A stretch of DNA of 16,967 nt from JAEUKA01 sp035340095. Lineage in GTDB: Bacteria; Myxococcota_A; Polyangia; Palsa-1104; JAEUJZ01. Shown in pieces: positions 8,857 to 15,408 of the stretch; position 1 is the first letter of the stretch, and each line of letters begins with the position of its first letter. The notes below the pieces were generated by a model. It was not told the DNA's origin. It saw nothing but the letters and a program-made list of their open reading frames with translations, and did not search any database. The stretch lies in assembly GCA_035340095.1 (NCBI GenBank), contig DAORGN010000099.1, forward strand, positions 1-16,967, read 5' to 3'. The position numbers and the translations under genes were made by a program.

Positions 8857-9651
8857 TTACTGCTGCATTCCGGGCTGCATCGGCTGCATTCCGGGCTGTC
8901 CGGGCTGCATCGGCTGCATTCCGGGCTGTCCGGGCTGCATCGGCTGCTGCATTCCGGGCTGCATCCCCGGCATTCCTTGGTTCATCTGGGTGCCGGTCAT
9001 CATCTGTAGCTTCTGGAAGAGCTGGTTGTACTTGCCCTGCGCCTGCGTCGCCTCCAGCTGCCGCCGATCCGCCGTCAGCTTTGCGTCATCCGCTTTGCGC
9101 TGCGCATCGGAAGCCTGCTGATCAAACGTCGCCACCGAAAAGTCCGCCGTCGGCTTCTTGCCCTTGGCCGCCGCAAGCTGCGCTTTCGACTGTTCGTAGC
9201 GCGACCGCAGCGCAGAAATCTTCGCTTCCATCGCATCGACGAGCGACCGGGCATGGCTGCGACGAGCCTTCGCATAGTCAATCTTGGAATCCGCCACGTC
9301 CTTCGCGAGCTGCTTTTGCTCGAGGTTGCTCTTCGCGGCATTCATCCGATTTAGGTCTTTGGTCGAGTCCGCCAAATCCCGCTCGGCCTTCGCCATGTTC
9401 ACGTCGGCTTTCGCCTTGTCATACTCGGCGTCCGCGACGGTCAGCTCCTTGTCGGCAATCGAAGCGTCACTGACCGCTTTGTTCTTTTCTTCGGTCGCCT
9501 GGTTCAGGTCCGACTGAATCTGTAGCATCTGCGACTTTTCACCCATCGACACATCGGCGAGCAGCGCATCGTCAATCTTGTACTTGGGACCCGAGCTACA
9601 GGCGCCAAGGAGAACCGAGGTAAGCAGCACGGAACGGAAAAGAACTCGCAT
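8857..9651 (-). CDS. coiled-coil lipoprotein with Met/Gln/Pro/Gly repeat tail
   Basis: A 264-residue lipoprotein, probably membrane-anchored; I do not recognise a family with a known function. The N terminus MRVLFRSVLLTSVLLGACSS is a lipoprotein signal with lipobox LGAC and Cys18 as the lipidated residue. Ser19-Ser20 follow, with no Asp at +2, so outer-membrane sorting would be expected under the E. coli rule. Residues about 35-215 are rich in Ala, Lys, Asp, Glu and Gln and should form a long coiled coil. From about residue 224 the tail repeats PMQPGQPGMQ, low in complexity and probably disordered. GGAGG at 9656-9660 lies a few bases before the ATG, a strong ribosome site. It is the last gene of the sigma-factor operon and may be a structural or sensing part of the same envelope module. 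It converges end to end with the AddA-like gene. Confidence 0.85.
   Translation of the reverse strand: MRVLFRSVLLTSVLLGACSSGPKYKIDDALLADVSMGEKSQMLQIQSDLNQATEEKNKAVSDASIADKELTVADAEYDKAKADVNMAKAERDLADSTKDLNRMNAAKSNLEQKQLAKDVADSKIDYAKARRSHARSLVDAMEAKISALRSRYEQSKAQLAAAKGKKPTADFSVATFDQQASDAQRKADDAKLTADRRQLEATQAQGKYNQLFQKLQMMTGTQMNQGMPGMQPGMQQPMQPGQPGMQPMQPGQPGMQPMQPGMQQ
8881..8940. repeat. two perfect 30-base tandem repeats inside the lipoprotein gene
   Basis: Bases 8881-8910 and 8911-8940 are identical. Each starts CGGCTGCATTCCGGGCTGTC and ends CGGGCTGCAT. Partial copies flank them at about 8861-8880 and 8941-8964. On the minus strand each unit encodes ten residues of the PMQPGQPGMQ type, so copy-number change keeps the frame. 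Slippage could vary the tail length between strains. Confidence 0.9.
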
Positions 9652-9670
9652 GATTCCTCCAGATATCGTC

Positions 9671-9784
9671 TCACTGTAACCTAACCACGAAGGATTGCGG
9701 CGCCGGTCCGCTGGCCCATCGCAAGGTTACGTCGGTCTTGGCCTGGTCGTTGGTGACGGCGACTAGCTTGATGCGGTGCAGGTA
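9671..9784 (-). other. out-of-frame coding continuation of the secreted-protein gene
   Basis: Shifting by one base (the -1 frame) near the TTTT run at 9784-9787 (minus-strand sense), the protein would continue LLVLGF-YLHRIKLVAVTNDQAKT and end VVRLQ with TGA at 9671-9673. The third codon positions are strongly GC-rich and the residues look like beta strands. The stop then lies 19 bases before the next gene's ATG, as expected for an operon, in place of a 111-base gap. This suggests that one base is missing in the sequence or that the gene carries a real frameshift. The shift could lie anywhere between 9766 and 9808. Confidence 0.6.
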
Positions 9785-10290
9785 AAACCGAGCACAAGCA
9801 GCCCTTTGTCATGCTGAATGCCGGCTTGCAGCACCGTCCCGCCGTTATTTATCACAAACTTCGTCGACAAGAGCTTGGCGCTGCCGTCTTGGATCTCCAG
9901 CTTCAGACGCAGCCGAAGCTTGCCAGCAGCGTCAGCCCGTCCCTCGTAGGACAGCACGCCTTGGTGATCGCCCGGCACCTCGAAGGTCTGCGACGATCCG
10001 CTCGCAATGACCAGCTCATGCTGCCGCAAAAGCGCAAAGCCTTTCCACGAATCGAGCGGCGGACGGGTAAGCTGCGGACGCAGTGGCTCCAAGCGCGTAT
10101 CAAACTGGCCGCCCTGCTTGGTCGCGTGAATCACCCGCACCGCGCACGAGGCCTTCGTCGCTGCATGTTGATCAGGTGGATTGGCTTTCGACGGATCGGG
10201 CTGCGCCCAAGCGATCTGCGGCAGGCTCAGTGAGCACAAACCGATCGCAAGGGCGAGCAGTTGCCGTCGTTTTTTCACAGGCTTTCCCAT
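9763..10290 (-). CDS. secreted protein of unknown function, probably frameshifted at its 3' end
   Basis: I do not recognise a characterised family. From the ATG at 10290 the protein starts MGKPVKKRRQLLALAIG and continues through a hydrophobic stretch to an Ala-Trp-Ala signal-peptidase site, so it should be exported. The mature part has a Cys near its start (ASCAVRVIHATKQ), FDTRLEPLRPQL, then SWKGFALLRQHELVI and several alternating strands. This suggests a small all-beta domain. The longer start at 10317 adds nine residues ahead of the signal; AGGAAGAAG just before 10290 favours the shorter one. The gene overlaps the end of the anti-sigma gene by 16 bases, pointing to coupled translation. In the given sequence it stops at a TAG at 9763, but a coding-like continuation in another frame reaches 9671, giving about 206 residues if the frame is repaired. 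Its place after the anti-sigma factor suggests a periplasmic part of the same regulon. Confidence 0.7.
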   Translation of the reverse strand: MGKPVKKRRQLLALAIGLCSLSLPQIAWAQPDPSKANPPDQHAATKASCAVRVIHATKQGGQFDTRLEPLRPQLTRPPLDSWKGFALLRQHELVIASGSSQTFEVPGDHQGVLSYEGRADAAGKLRLRLKLEIQDGSAKLLSTKFVINNGGTVLQAGIQHDKGLLVLGFTCTASS

Positions 10291-10745
10291 TCGTCTTCTT
10301 CCTGATGATCGAACCAAATCAAGGTTGTGTCGTTGCCATGCTCGTCGGCAACTTTCAGCACGGTCGCCCCGCCGCCGACAACTTCGAGTTCTTCGACGTC
10401 GCAGCTATTGTCCCGCGAGGCGGAAGGTCGCAGCAGAAACAGGAGCGTTGCCGCAAGTGCGAGCGCCGACAACACAGCCGTCGTTCGACGAAGCACTTTG
10501 CGCCGCAGCGGCACCACGTTGCTCGTCGGTCTGTCGTCCAGCTTGCCTTCAATTTGCGACCACACATCGATCGAGTGCGCCGCCGCTTCCGTCTCAACAG
10601 CGTCGTGGACAGATTGCGACAGCGCCGACAGCACTGCGAGTTTCGCCAGTTCTTCGTCAGAAAGCTCACGGCGCAGTGCTTCCGCTTCGTCGCTGGTTAG
10701 CTCGTTATCAAACAGCTTGTGCAGCTTGTCATCGGTAACAGCCAT
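10275..10745 (-). CDS. membrane anti-sigma factor without zinc motif
   Basis: This is a 156-residue protein directly after an ECF sigma gene, and it has the layout of an anti-sigma factor. A cytoplasmic N-terminal domain begins DDKLHKLFDNELTSDEAEAL, the pattern seen in sigma-binding domains. One transmembrane helix lies at about 88-106 (TTAVLSALALAATLLFLL). A short periplasmic part of about 50 residues ends in an acidic tail and contains NDTTLIWFDH. The zinc signature HxxxCxxC is absent; the only Cys is at 115, just outside the membrane. It should hold the sigma factor inactive at the membrane until an envelope signal releases it. Twelve bases separate it from the sigma stop, with only a weak ribosome site (GAGCGA), so it is probably translated by coupling. 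The role is inferred from position and topology. Confidence 0.8.
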   Translation of the reverse strand: MAVTDDKLHKLFDNELTSDEAEALRRELSDEELAKLAVLSALSQSVHDAVETEAAAHSIDVWSQIEGKLDDRPTSNVVPLRRKVLRRTTAVLSALALAATLLFLLRPSASRDNSCDVEELEVVGGGATVLKVADEHGNDTTLIWFDHQEEDEWESL

Positions 10746-10757
10746 GGTCGCTCGGGC

Positions 10758-11450
10758 CTATTCGGCCCCCTCCTGCTCTGCGTCCTCGGCGAAATCCGAA
10801 AGCAGCTCTTGCATCTGCCGTCGGGCATGAAACAGTCGACTCATCACCGTTCCTTCTGGGCAGTCCATCGAATCGGCAATCTCTTTGTAGGATAACCCCT
10901 CGACCTCGCGCAGGATGAGCACCGTGCGATGCTGATCGGAAAGCTGCGAAAGTGCGACGAGAATCCGCTGGCGCAGCTCGCTCGACTGCGCCACCCGCTG
11001 TGGATTGAACGACAGCTTCTGCGCCGACAGCACATCGGCGGGACTGCCAACCTGGCGATGGGACAAGCGCTCGTCGAGCTCGACTTCGCTGCCACGGCCA
11101 ACCCGGCGCTTTCGGTCGATGCACAGATTGACGGTGATGCGATAAAGCCAGGTGTAAAAGCTCGCCGTGCCCTGAAACGAACCCAGGTGGCGATGCGCTT
11201 TCAAAAACGCCTCTTGCGAGATGTCGCGCGCTTCGTCGGGGTCTTTCAGTAGCCCAAACGCCAGCGAAAATACGCGCCGCTGATAGCGTTCGACCAAAAT
11301 CCGAAAAGCCTTCTGGTCGCCGCGGCGACTGCGATCGACCAGCTCGGCTTCGGCGCGTCGCTGCTCGTCGGTCGCCTCGCTCGGCTTCCCCGGCTCGACG
11401 GGTGTCGGTGGCGGGATGACTTTTGCGGAGCTGTCGGTTGTCTGCGCCAA
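10758..11450 (-). CDS. ECF RNA polymerase sigma factor, RpoE-like
   Basis: This is an alternative sigma factor that directs RNA polymerase to its own promoter set. Region 2 spans about residues 38-110 (DEARDISQEAFLKAHRHL, TWLYRITVNLCIDRKRR). Region 4 spans about 155-215 with the helix-turn-helix LSYKEIADSMDCPEGTVMSR. The linker between them is about 45 residues. The annotated start at 11450 is a TTG with no ribosome site, and a TAA lies just upstream in frame. A much better start, ATG at 11478 preceded by AGAGGAG, sits in a frame one base off. Removing one base from the AAAAACCC run (11451-11458) would join them and give a start MARTQAIKPLAQ. Either the sequence carries a one-base error or the start is unusual. 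The anti-sigma gene follows after 12 bases, so autoregulation is likely but not shown. Confidence 0.9.
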   Translation of the reverse strand: MAQTTDSSAKVIPPPTPVEPGKPSEATDEQRRAEAELVDRSRRGDQKAFRILVERYQRRVFSLAFGLLKDPDEARDISQEAFLKAHRHLGSFQGTASFYTWLYRITVNLCIDRKRRVGRGSEVELDERLSHRQVGSPADVLSAQKLSFNPQRVAQSSELRQRILVALSQLSDQHRTVLILREVEGLSYKEIADSMDCPEGTVMSRLFHARRQMQELLSDFAEDAEQEGAE

Positions 11451-11481
11451 GGGTTTTTATCGCTTGAGTCCGCGCCATTTG

Positions 11482-11488
11482 CTCCTCT
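11482..11488 (-). promoter_or_regulatory. ribosome binding site upstream of the out-of-frame ATG at 11478
   Basis: The minus strand reads AGAGGAG-CAA-ATG. It is the best ribosome site near the start of the sigma gene, but the ATG it serves is one base out of frame with the sigma body. It therefore decides between the TTG at 11450 and a start at 11478 with a frame correction. Confidence 0.65.
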
Positions 11489-11510
11489 GACGGACTCGCA
11501 GGGATCTCTA

Positions 11511-11539
11511 TTTAAAGGAGCGCCTCGCTACGTTAACAA
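11511..11539 (-). promoter_or_regulatory. sigma-70-type promoter for the sigma-factor operon
   Basis: The minus strand shows TTGTTA (11539-11534), a 17-base spacer, then TTTAAA (11516-11511). Each matches four of six consensus bases. Transcription would start around 11504, about 26 bases before the ATG at 11478. No clear ECF-type self-promoter was identified, so housekeeping expression is a reasonable inference. Confidence 0.4.
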
Positions 11540-11582
11540 GAACCCAGAAAGACGCCAATTGCTTGGTAAGCTGCGCGCGCTG

Positions 11583-12137
11583 ATGCCCGATTCGATCATT
11601 CTTAGTTGCTTGCTGATTTTTTTCGCCCGCGTCGGTGACGTCTCTCTTGGCACGCTGCGTGTCGTCATGGTGACCCAAGGCCGTCGTGGCCGCGCTGCGA
11701 TGCTCGGTTTCTTTGAAGTCCTGATTTGGGTATTCGCCGCATCGCGGGTCATCGGCAGCCTTGGCAAGCCACAGCTCGCAGTGGCCTACGCCGCCGGTTT
11801 CGCTTGCGGAAACTACGTCGGCCTCACGCTGGAGCGGTGGGCAGCGATGGGCAATCAGGTTGTTCGGGTTTTCTCACGACGCGGCGAACAGCTCGCCGAC
11901 GAGCTGCGACAGCACGGCTTCCGCGTCACCCTGTTCCACGGGCTAGGCCGCGATGGACCTGTGCACATGCTCTATGTCGAAACCGAGCGTCGCCGCATTC
12001 CGTTCATTCTCAACGAAGCTCGTCGGCTGGACCCGCAGTGTTTCTATGTCGTCGACGACGTGCGTATCGCATCATCGGTCGACGACCCGCCCCGCAAGCG
12101 CTGGTTATCCGCCTACAGCATCCGTCAGCGCAAGTAA
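11583..12137 (+). CDS. UPF0316-family membrane protein (DUF5698 plus DUF2179)
   Basis: This is a conserved membrane protein of unproven function. The first 90 residues are hydrophobic helices containing IFFARVGDVSLGTLRVV, the family's hallmark near the N terminus, followed by AAMLGFFEVLIWVFAASRVI. The rest is a soluble DUF2179-like domain (VVRVFSRRGEQLADEL, then GLGRDGPVHMLYVETERR and FYVVDDVR). The basic C-terminal tail ends SAYSIRQRK. The ATG at 11583 places the first helix at the usual distance from the start. A TTG at 11559 would add eight residues. Neither has a strong ribosome site. The gene diverges from the sigma-factor operon and converges on the oxidoreductase gene, with 27 bases between stops and no clear terminator. 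Family assignment is from recalled motifs; no pathway can be named. Confidence 0.82.
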   Translation: MPDSIILSCLLIFFARVGDVSLGTLRVVMVTQGRRGRAAMLGFFEVLIWVFAASRVIGSLGKPQLAVAYAAGFACGNYVGLTLERWAAMGNQVVRVFSRRGEQLADELRQHGFRVTLFHGLGRDGPVHMLYVETERRRIPFILNEARRLDPQCFYVVDDVRIASSVDDPPRKRWLSAYSIRQRK

Positions 12138-12164
12138 CGCGACGGTCTTTCGCAAACGCTGCGG

Positions 12165-12818
12165 CTACTTGTGAAGCAGCTTGAATGCGTGGGTCCAGCG
12201 TCCACGGATCATGCCGGGAATGCACCACAGCATGCACAGCGGCTCGATTGCGCGCGCCGCCGTCGCATGGCCCATGTCCTCGATCTCCCAACCAAACAGG
12301 TCCAGGATCTTGCTCACCTGCTCTTTGGCCGCCGCGTTGTTGCCACAGATAAACATCGACGGCTTCTGACCGCCAAAGTCCGGGTTCACCATAAACGCAT
12401 TGCCGACGCACGAAAACGCTTTGACAAAGTGCGCCTTGGGGGCTGCTTTCTGAATCCGCTCGAGCAGCGAGTCGTTTGGGCCGGTGAAAAACTTGAGCAC
12501 ACCATGTTCCGGCGCGGCTTCCGCGAGCGGATTGGTCGTATCGATCACAGTTTTCCCGTCGAGCACGCTTCCAAGCGACGTCACCAGCTCCTCGACGACC
12601 GAGCCCTTGACAGCGAGAACGACGACATCACCAAACGCCGCAGCTTCGGCGAACGAACCAACCGATGCCCGCTCTCCCGCTTGGGTCTGCCAATTCGCCA
12701 GCTTTGCGCTCTCGCGCGTGCCACGCATGACAGAAAAGCCATGCTTTAGGAAACCATTTGCCAGGACTTCACCCACAGTACCCGAACCAAGGACAGCAAT
12801 TTTTTTCATGGTCTGCAT
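12165..12818 (-). CDS. NADP-binding oxidoreductase, F420-dependent NADP reductase-like
   Basis: This is a Rossmann-fold protein of the 'NADP oxidoreductase, coenzyme F420-dependent' family. The dinucleotide loop GSGTVG is at residues 11-16. The end of the second strand reads MRGTRES, where the Thr-Arg-Glu-Ser replaces an acidic residue and favours NADP over NAD. VIDTTNPL (91-98) is a typical family strand. The C-terminal helix ACMLWC-type segment (IEPLCMLWCIPG, then WTHAFKLL) is also characteristic. The length of 217 residues is normal. Family membership alone does not show that F420 is used; many bacterial members act on other substrates. The start could be the ATG at 12818 or the one at 12809 (MKKIAVLG); AGGA lies about 12 bases before the first. 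It stands alone, and nothing around it suggests a pathway. Confidence 0.85.
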   Translation of the reverse strand: MQTMKKIAVLGSGTVGEVLANGFLKHGFSVMRGTRESAKLANWQTQAGERASVGSFAEAAAFGDVVVLAVKGSVVEELVTSLGSVLDGKTVIDTTNPLAEAAPEHGVLKFFTGPNDSLLERIQKAAPKAHFVKAFSCVGNAFMVNPDFGGQKPSMFICGNNAAAKEQVSKILDLFGWEIEDMGHATAARAIEPLCMLWCIPGMIRGRWTHAFKLLHK

Positions 12819-13011
12819 GTTAGAAGCGATCCTTTCCAGTGGTCAACTCGCCGCGATTGTCGACGGGAACATTGGAATCATTGCGGCCATGCCAGTATCG
12901 GTCGAGGTCCAGCCGACACCGGATGAAAAAGCCAACATTCCGTTACCCTGATATCGAGTCTACGGACACACATGTGGCCAGCCGAATTGCCTCATTCGAG
13001 AGGAAAATCAA

Positions 13012-13395
13012 TCACATCGGTCGATTAGATTGACCATTCCAAACAAATGCATTCCGTATCCACGTAATCTTTCTTGCCGTTCTTTCTATCGAAATGACAT
13101 CAAATCGACAGGCCACTGCATTCATGTGCTGACATTGTTTCAGTAGATATTCCATTGCCGCATAATACAAGCGCCGCTGTTTCGTCACAGACACGGTCTC
13201 GCTCGGCGCGCCAAAGCGATCATCTTCGCGCAGGCGGACCTCGACGAAACACAGCGTCTCAGCATCGCGAGCGACGATGTCAAGCTCACCCCGTCGCGTC
13301 CGATAGTTCCGCGCCAGCACCTCCGCCCCATGCTCGACGAGGTAGATCGCTGCACGCTCTTCACCAAAATCGCCCACCGACTTCGAGATAGACAT
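13012..13395 (-). CDS. yraN: YraN/UPF0102-family endonuclease-like protein
   Basis: This is a 127-residue member of the YraN family, which has a PD-(D/E)XK nuclease-like fold and is linked with recombination and repair, though its activity is poorly defined. The fold motifs are GDFGEERAAIYL near the start, then RRGELDIVARD and CFVEVRLR. The Lys of the usual E-x-K is Arg here, as in several known homologues. The stop codon is TGA at 13012. I chose the ATG at 13395, which is preceded by AGAGGG six bases upstream. The frame is open to 13521, but the extra 42 residues resemble no YraN protein. The usual rnhB gene between rplS and yraN is missing. A hairpin and about 220 bases separate this gene from rplS, so it probably has its own promoter, which I could not locate. 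Confidence 0.88.
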   Translation of the reverse strand: MSISKSVGDFGEERAAIYLVEHGAEVLARNYRTRRGELDIVARDAETLCFVEVRLREDDRFGAPSETVSVTKQRRLYYAAMEYLLKQCQHMNAVACRFDVISIERTARKITWIRNAFVWNGQSNRPM

Positions 13396-13575
13396 GAAGG
13401 CCCTCTGCTGCACGGAAATTCTAGCTGCGCGACCGGCATCACAGCGCATCAGCTGCGAAGACACCGACAGCAAATTCCATGTTTGAAAGCGTAGATACCG
13501 ACAGGAAGCCTGCGAATACAACTCAGGCTATGGCTGCGAAGCGACGTCGCAGCGCGCACGGAAACGGCAAGATTG

Positions 13576-13603
13576 GCTGGCACAGAAAAAACGCTGCGCC
13601 AGC
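13576..13603 (-). terminator. hairpin just downstream of rplS
   Basis: Read on the minus strand, GCTGGCGCAG and CTGTGCCAGC form a ten-pair stem (one G-U pair) around an eight-base loop CGTTTTTT. On the plus strand the same bases would leave an A-C mismatch, so the minus-strand RNA is favoured. It begins 15 bases after the rplS stop, a normal place to end the ribosomal-protein operon. There is no clean U-run after the stem, so it may be a weak terminator or an RNA-end stabiliser. Confidence 0.5.
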
Positions 13604-13618
13604 GAAACAGTCGAAGGG

Positions 13619-14029
13619 CTAGCCTTCAGCAGCGGCAGGCGCCGGCTCAGCCGCGGCACTCTCGGTGCGCTTGGTCGTGCGCTCCTTGATGCGAGCGGCC
13701 TTGCCCGAAAGATCGCGGAGGTAGAACAGACGGGCGCGACGGACTTCACCGCGGCTCACCACTTCGACGCGATCGATGCGCGGCGAGTGAACCGGGAAAA
13801 TTCTCTCGACGCCGACGCCGTAGCTGATTTTGCGAACGGTGAACGACGAGCGCAGACCGTGGTGATGGCGACGGATCACAACGCCCTCGAACGCCTGGGC
13901 ACGCTCTTTGTCACCTTCTTTGATCAGCACCCACACGCGGACCGAGTCACCCACGCGGAACTCAGGCAGCGCCTGCTTGCGCAGAAGGGTCTTCTCTAGC
14001 AGTTCAACAGCGGGGACAACATCGCTCAT
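13619..14029 (-). CDS. rplS: 50S ribosomal protein L19
   Basis: This is a structural protein of the large ribosomal subunit near the interface with the small subunit. The whole family pattern is present: FRVGDSVRVWVLIKEGDKER, QAFEGVVIRRHHHG, SFTVRKISYGVGVERIFPVH, SPRIDRVEVVSRGEVRRARL and FYLRDLSGKAARIKER. At 136 residues it is longer than the usual 115-120 because of an Ala/Pro/Glu-rich C-terminal tail. The preceding methyltransferase gene ends 12 bases before the ATG, and its TAG stop overlaps the ribosome site (TAGGAG), so the two are probably coupled. A hairpin follows its stop codon. Confidence 0.98.
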   Translation of the reverse strand: MSDVVPAVELLEKTLLRKQALPEFRVGDSVRVWVLIKEGDKERAQAFEGVVIRRHHHGLRSSFTVRKISYGVGVERIFPVHSPRIDRVEVVSRGEVRRARLFYLRDLSGKAARIKERTTKRTESAAAEPAPAAAEG

Positions 14030-14041
14030 CTCAAAATTCTC

Positions 14042-14647
14042 CTACGTTCCGGCTTCTTCGGCGAAGAGCCTATCTAACATGATTGCCGTCGCAGAGCGCA
14101 CCGAGAGGTGATTGTACGGGGCCGTTCCCTGAATCGGCTCAAGCACGCTATCGACTTTGGACATAAACTCGTCAGTGAGACCCCAACCAGTCCCCATCAC
14201 CAAGAACAGCGGGCGCGCCTCGCGAAGCAGCTGGGCGCGGAGAGCGGGTATCGAGACGGCCAACACCGATGGACGAGCGGTTGTTCCAACCACGATTGGC
14301 CGCTGTCCATGCTCTCGGGTAATTGCATCGATTGCTTCATCCGTCGTTTGGACCACGCGCACGCGCGCAAGGGCTTCTCGACGGAAATCATTCTGACTTT
14401 GCCCTGGGCCTTCGTGCCAATAGCCCAAAATTCGCTCGACCAACTGGCGCTGGGCAGCGACGGGATGAACGACGTAGTAACCAGCCACGCCGTATGTGCA
14501 GCACGATCGAGCAATGTCATGGATGTCAAGGTTCGTAACTGAAGTGCTTACGACCTGATGCTGCTTGTCATACACGGGGTGATGAACAAGTGCAACAAAT
14601 GATCGCGCAGCCAAGGTCGCGAAACCACTGGTAGCTTGGACACTCAT
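14042..14647 (-). CDS. SPOUT-type RNA methyltransferase (PF09936-like)
   Basis: This is a 201-residue protein of the SPOUT superfamily, probably methylating tRNA or rRNA with S-adenosylmethionine. The N-terminal half reads FVALVHHPVYDKQ and VSTSVTNLDIHDIARSCCTY, a hallmark of the family often encoded beside trmD. The knot region has LFLVMGTGWGLTDE (147-160) and PYNHLSVRSATAIMLDRL (177-194), the cofactor-binding loops. The target base is not known. The start ATG at 14647 overlaps the trmD stop by four bases (ATGA), and the next gene is rplS, so it belongs to the ribosomal operon. It lacks the long N-terminal domain of TrmD and is a distinct paralogue, not a duplicate. Confidence 0.9.
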   Translation of the reverse strand: MSVQATSGFATLAARSFVALVHHPVYDKQHQVVSTSVTNLDIHDIARSCCTYGVAGYYVVHPVAAQRQLVERILGYWHEGPGQSQNDFRREALARVRVVQTTDEAIDAITREHGQRPIVVGTTARPSVLAVSIPALRAQLLREARPLFLVMGTGWGLTDEFMSKVDSVLEPIQGTAPYNHLSVRSATAIMLDRLFAEEAGT

Positions 14648-15408
14648 GTCGGGGCCTCCGAGCTTTCACGCAGGCTGTGTTCCGTATCCCAAGCCGCGAG
14701 CAAGCGCCTATCTTCGTCGGTAAGCTGAACCGACCCAAAGAGGTCAGGACGACGCTGTCGAGTCCTCACCAGAGACAGTTGTCGTCGCCAGCGGCGAATG
14801 TGCTCGTGATTGCCCGAGAGCAGCACCGGAGGCACCGGAAGACCCGCCACTTCCGCCGGGCGACTATATTGTGGATATTCGAGCAATCCGCATTCAAACG
14901 ACTCATCTTGTGAAGACTGCTCGTTATGCAGCACGCCAGGAATCAACCGAGAAAGCGCATCAACCAGTATCATGGCGGGCAATTCGCCACCAGTTAAGAT
15001 AAAATCACCAATTGAAATCTCATCATCGACATAGTGGTAGATACGTTCATCCATTCCTTCGTATCTACCGCACATAAAGATCAGCCGCGGTTCCGTGGCA
15101 AGCTCTCGTACAAGTTTCTGCGTGAGCGGCTTTCCCGTCGGTGCTAGGACAATTTTGCGCGCCTTTCCATGCGCAGCCTCAATCGACTGAAGTGCCCGCA
15201 CCATCGGTTCGAGCAGCATCACCATTCCCGAACCGCCACCGTAAGGCGTATCGTCTGTCGTACGATGCTTGTCCGTCGTGTGATCACGCAAATTGTGCGC
15301 ACGAACCACAAGCGCGCCTTTGGCTATCGCACGACCCGTTATGCTGACGCGCAAGACCGGATCGAACATTTCCGGGAATATCGAAACGATGTCGATTGAC
15401 TGCGCCAT
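14644..15408 (-). CDS. trmD: tRNA (guanine-N1)-methyltransferase TrmD
   Basis: The enzyme makes m1G37 in tRNAs with a G at position 36, which prevents frameshifting during translation. The 254 residues are full length. Motifs are FPEMFDPVL (11-19), HRTTDDTPYGGGSGMVM (48-64), CGRYEGMDERI (113-123), IGDFILTGGELPAMILVDA (133-151), the catalytic region QSSQDESF (Asp168) and LEYPQYSRP (176-184), then SGNHEHIRRWR. These cover the cofactor knot and the tRNA-binding end. The stop codon of rimM overlaps its start as TGATG, and its own stop overlaps the methyltransferase start, so a coupled rimM-trmD-methyltransferase-rplS unit is likely. Confidence 0.98.
   Translation of the reverse strand: MAQSIDIVSIFPEMFDPVLRVSITGRAIAKGALVVRAHNLRDHTTDKHRTTDDTPYGGGSGMVMLLEPMVRALQSIEAAHGKARKIVLAPTGKPLTQKLVRELATEPRLIFMCGRYEGMDERIYHYVDDEISIGDFILTGGELPAMILVDALSRLIPGVLHNEQSSQDESFECGLLEYPQYSRPAEVAGLPVPPVLLSGNHEHIRRWRRQLSLVRTRQRRPDLFGSVQLTDEDRRLLAAWDTEHSLRESSEAPT

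Noticed and set aside
8861..8964. Repeat cluster that might suggest a CRISPR array
   Set aside because: The 30-base units are directly adjacent with no spacers and lie in frame within a coding gene.
10729..11478. 249-codon minus-strand frame from the ATG at 11478 as a separate gene
   Set aside because: Beyond the first codons it yields an Arg/Ala-rich protein without motifs, while the sigma factor occupies the other frame. Only its start is likely to be meaningful.
13396..13521. N-terminal extension of YraN
   Set aside because: The added residues do not resemble the family and the ATG at 13395 has its own ribosome site.
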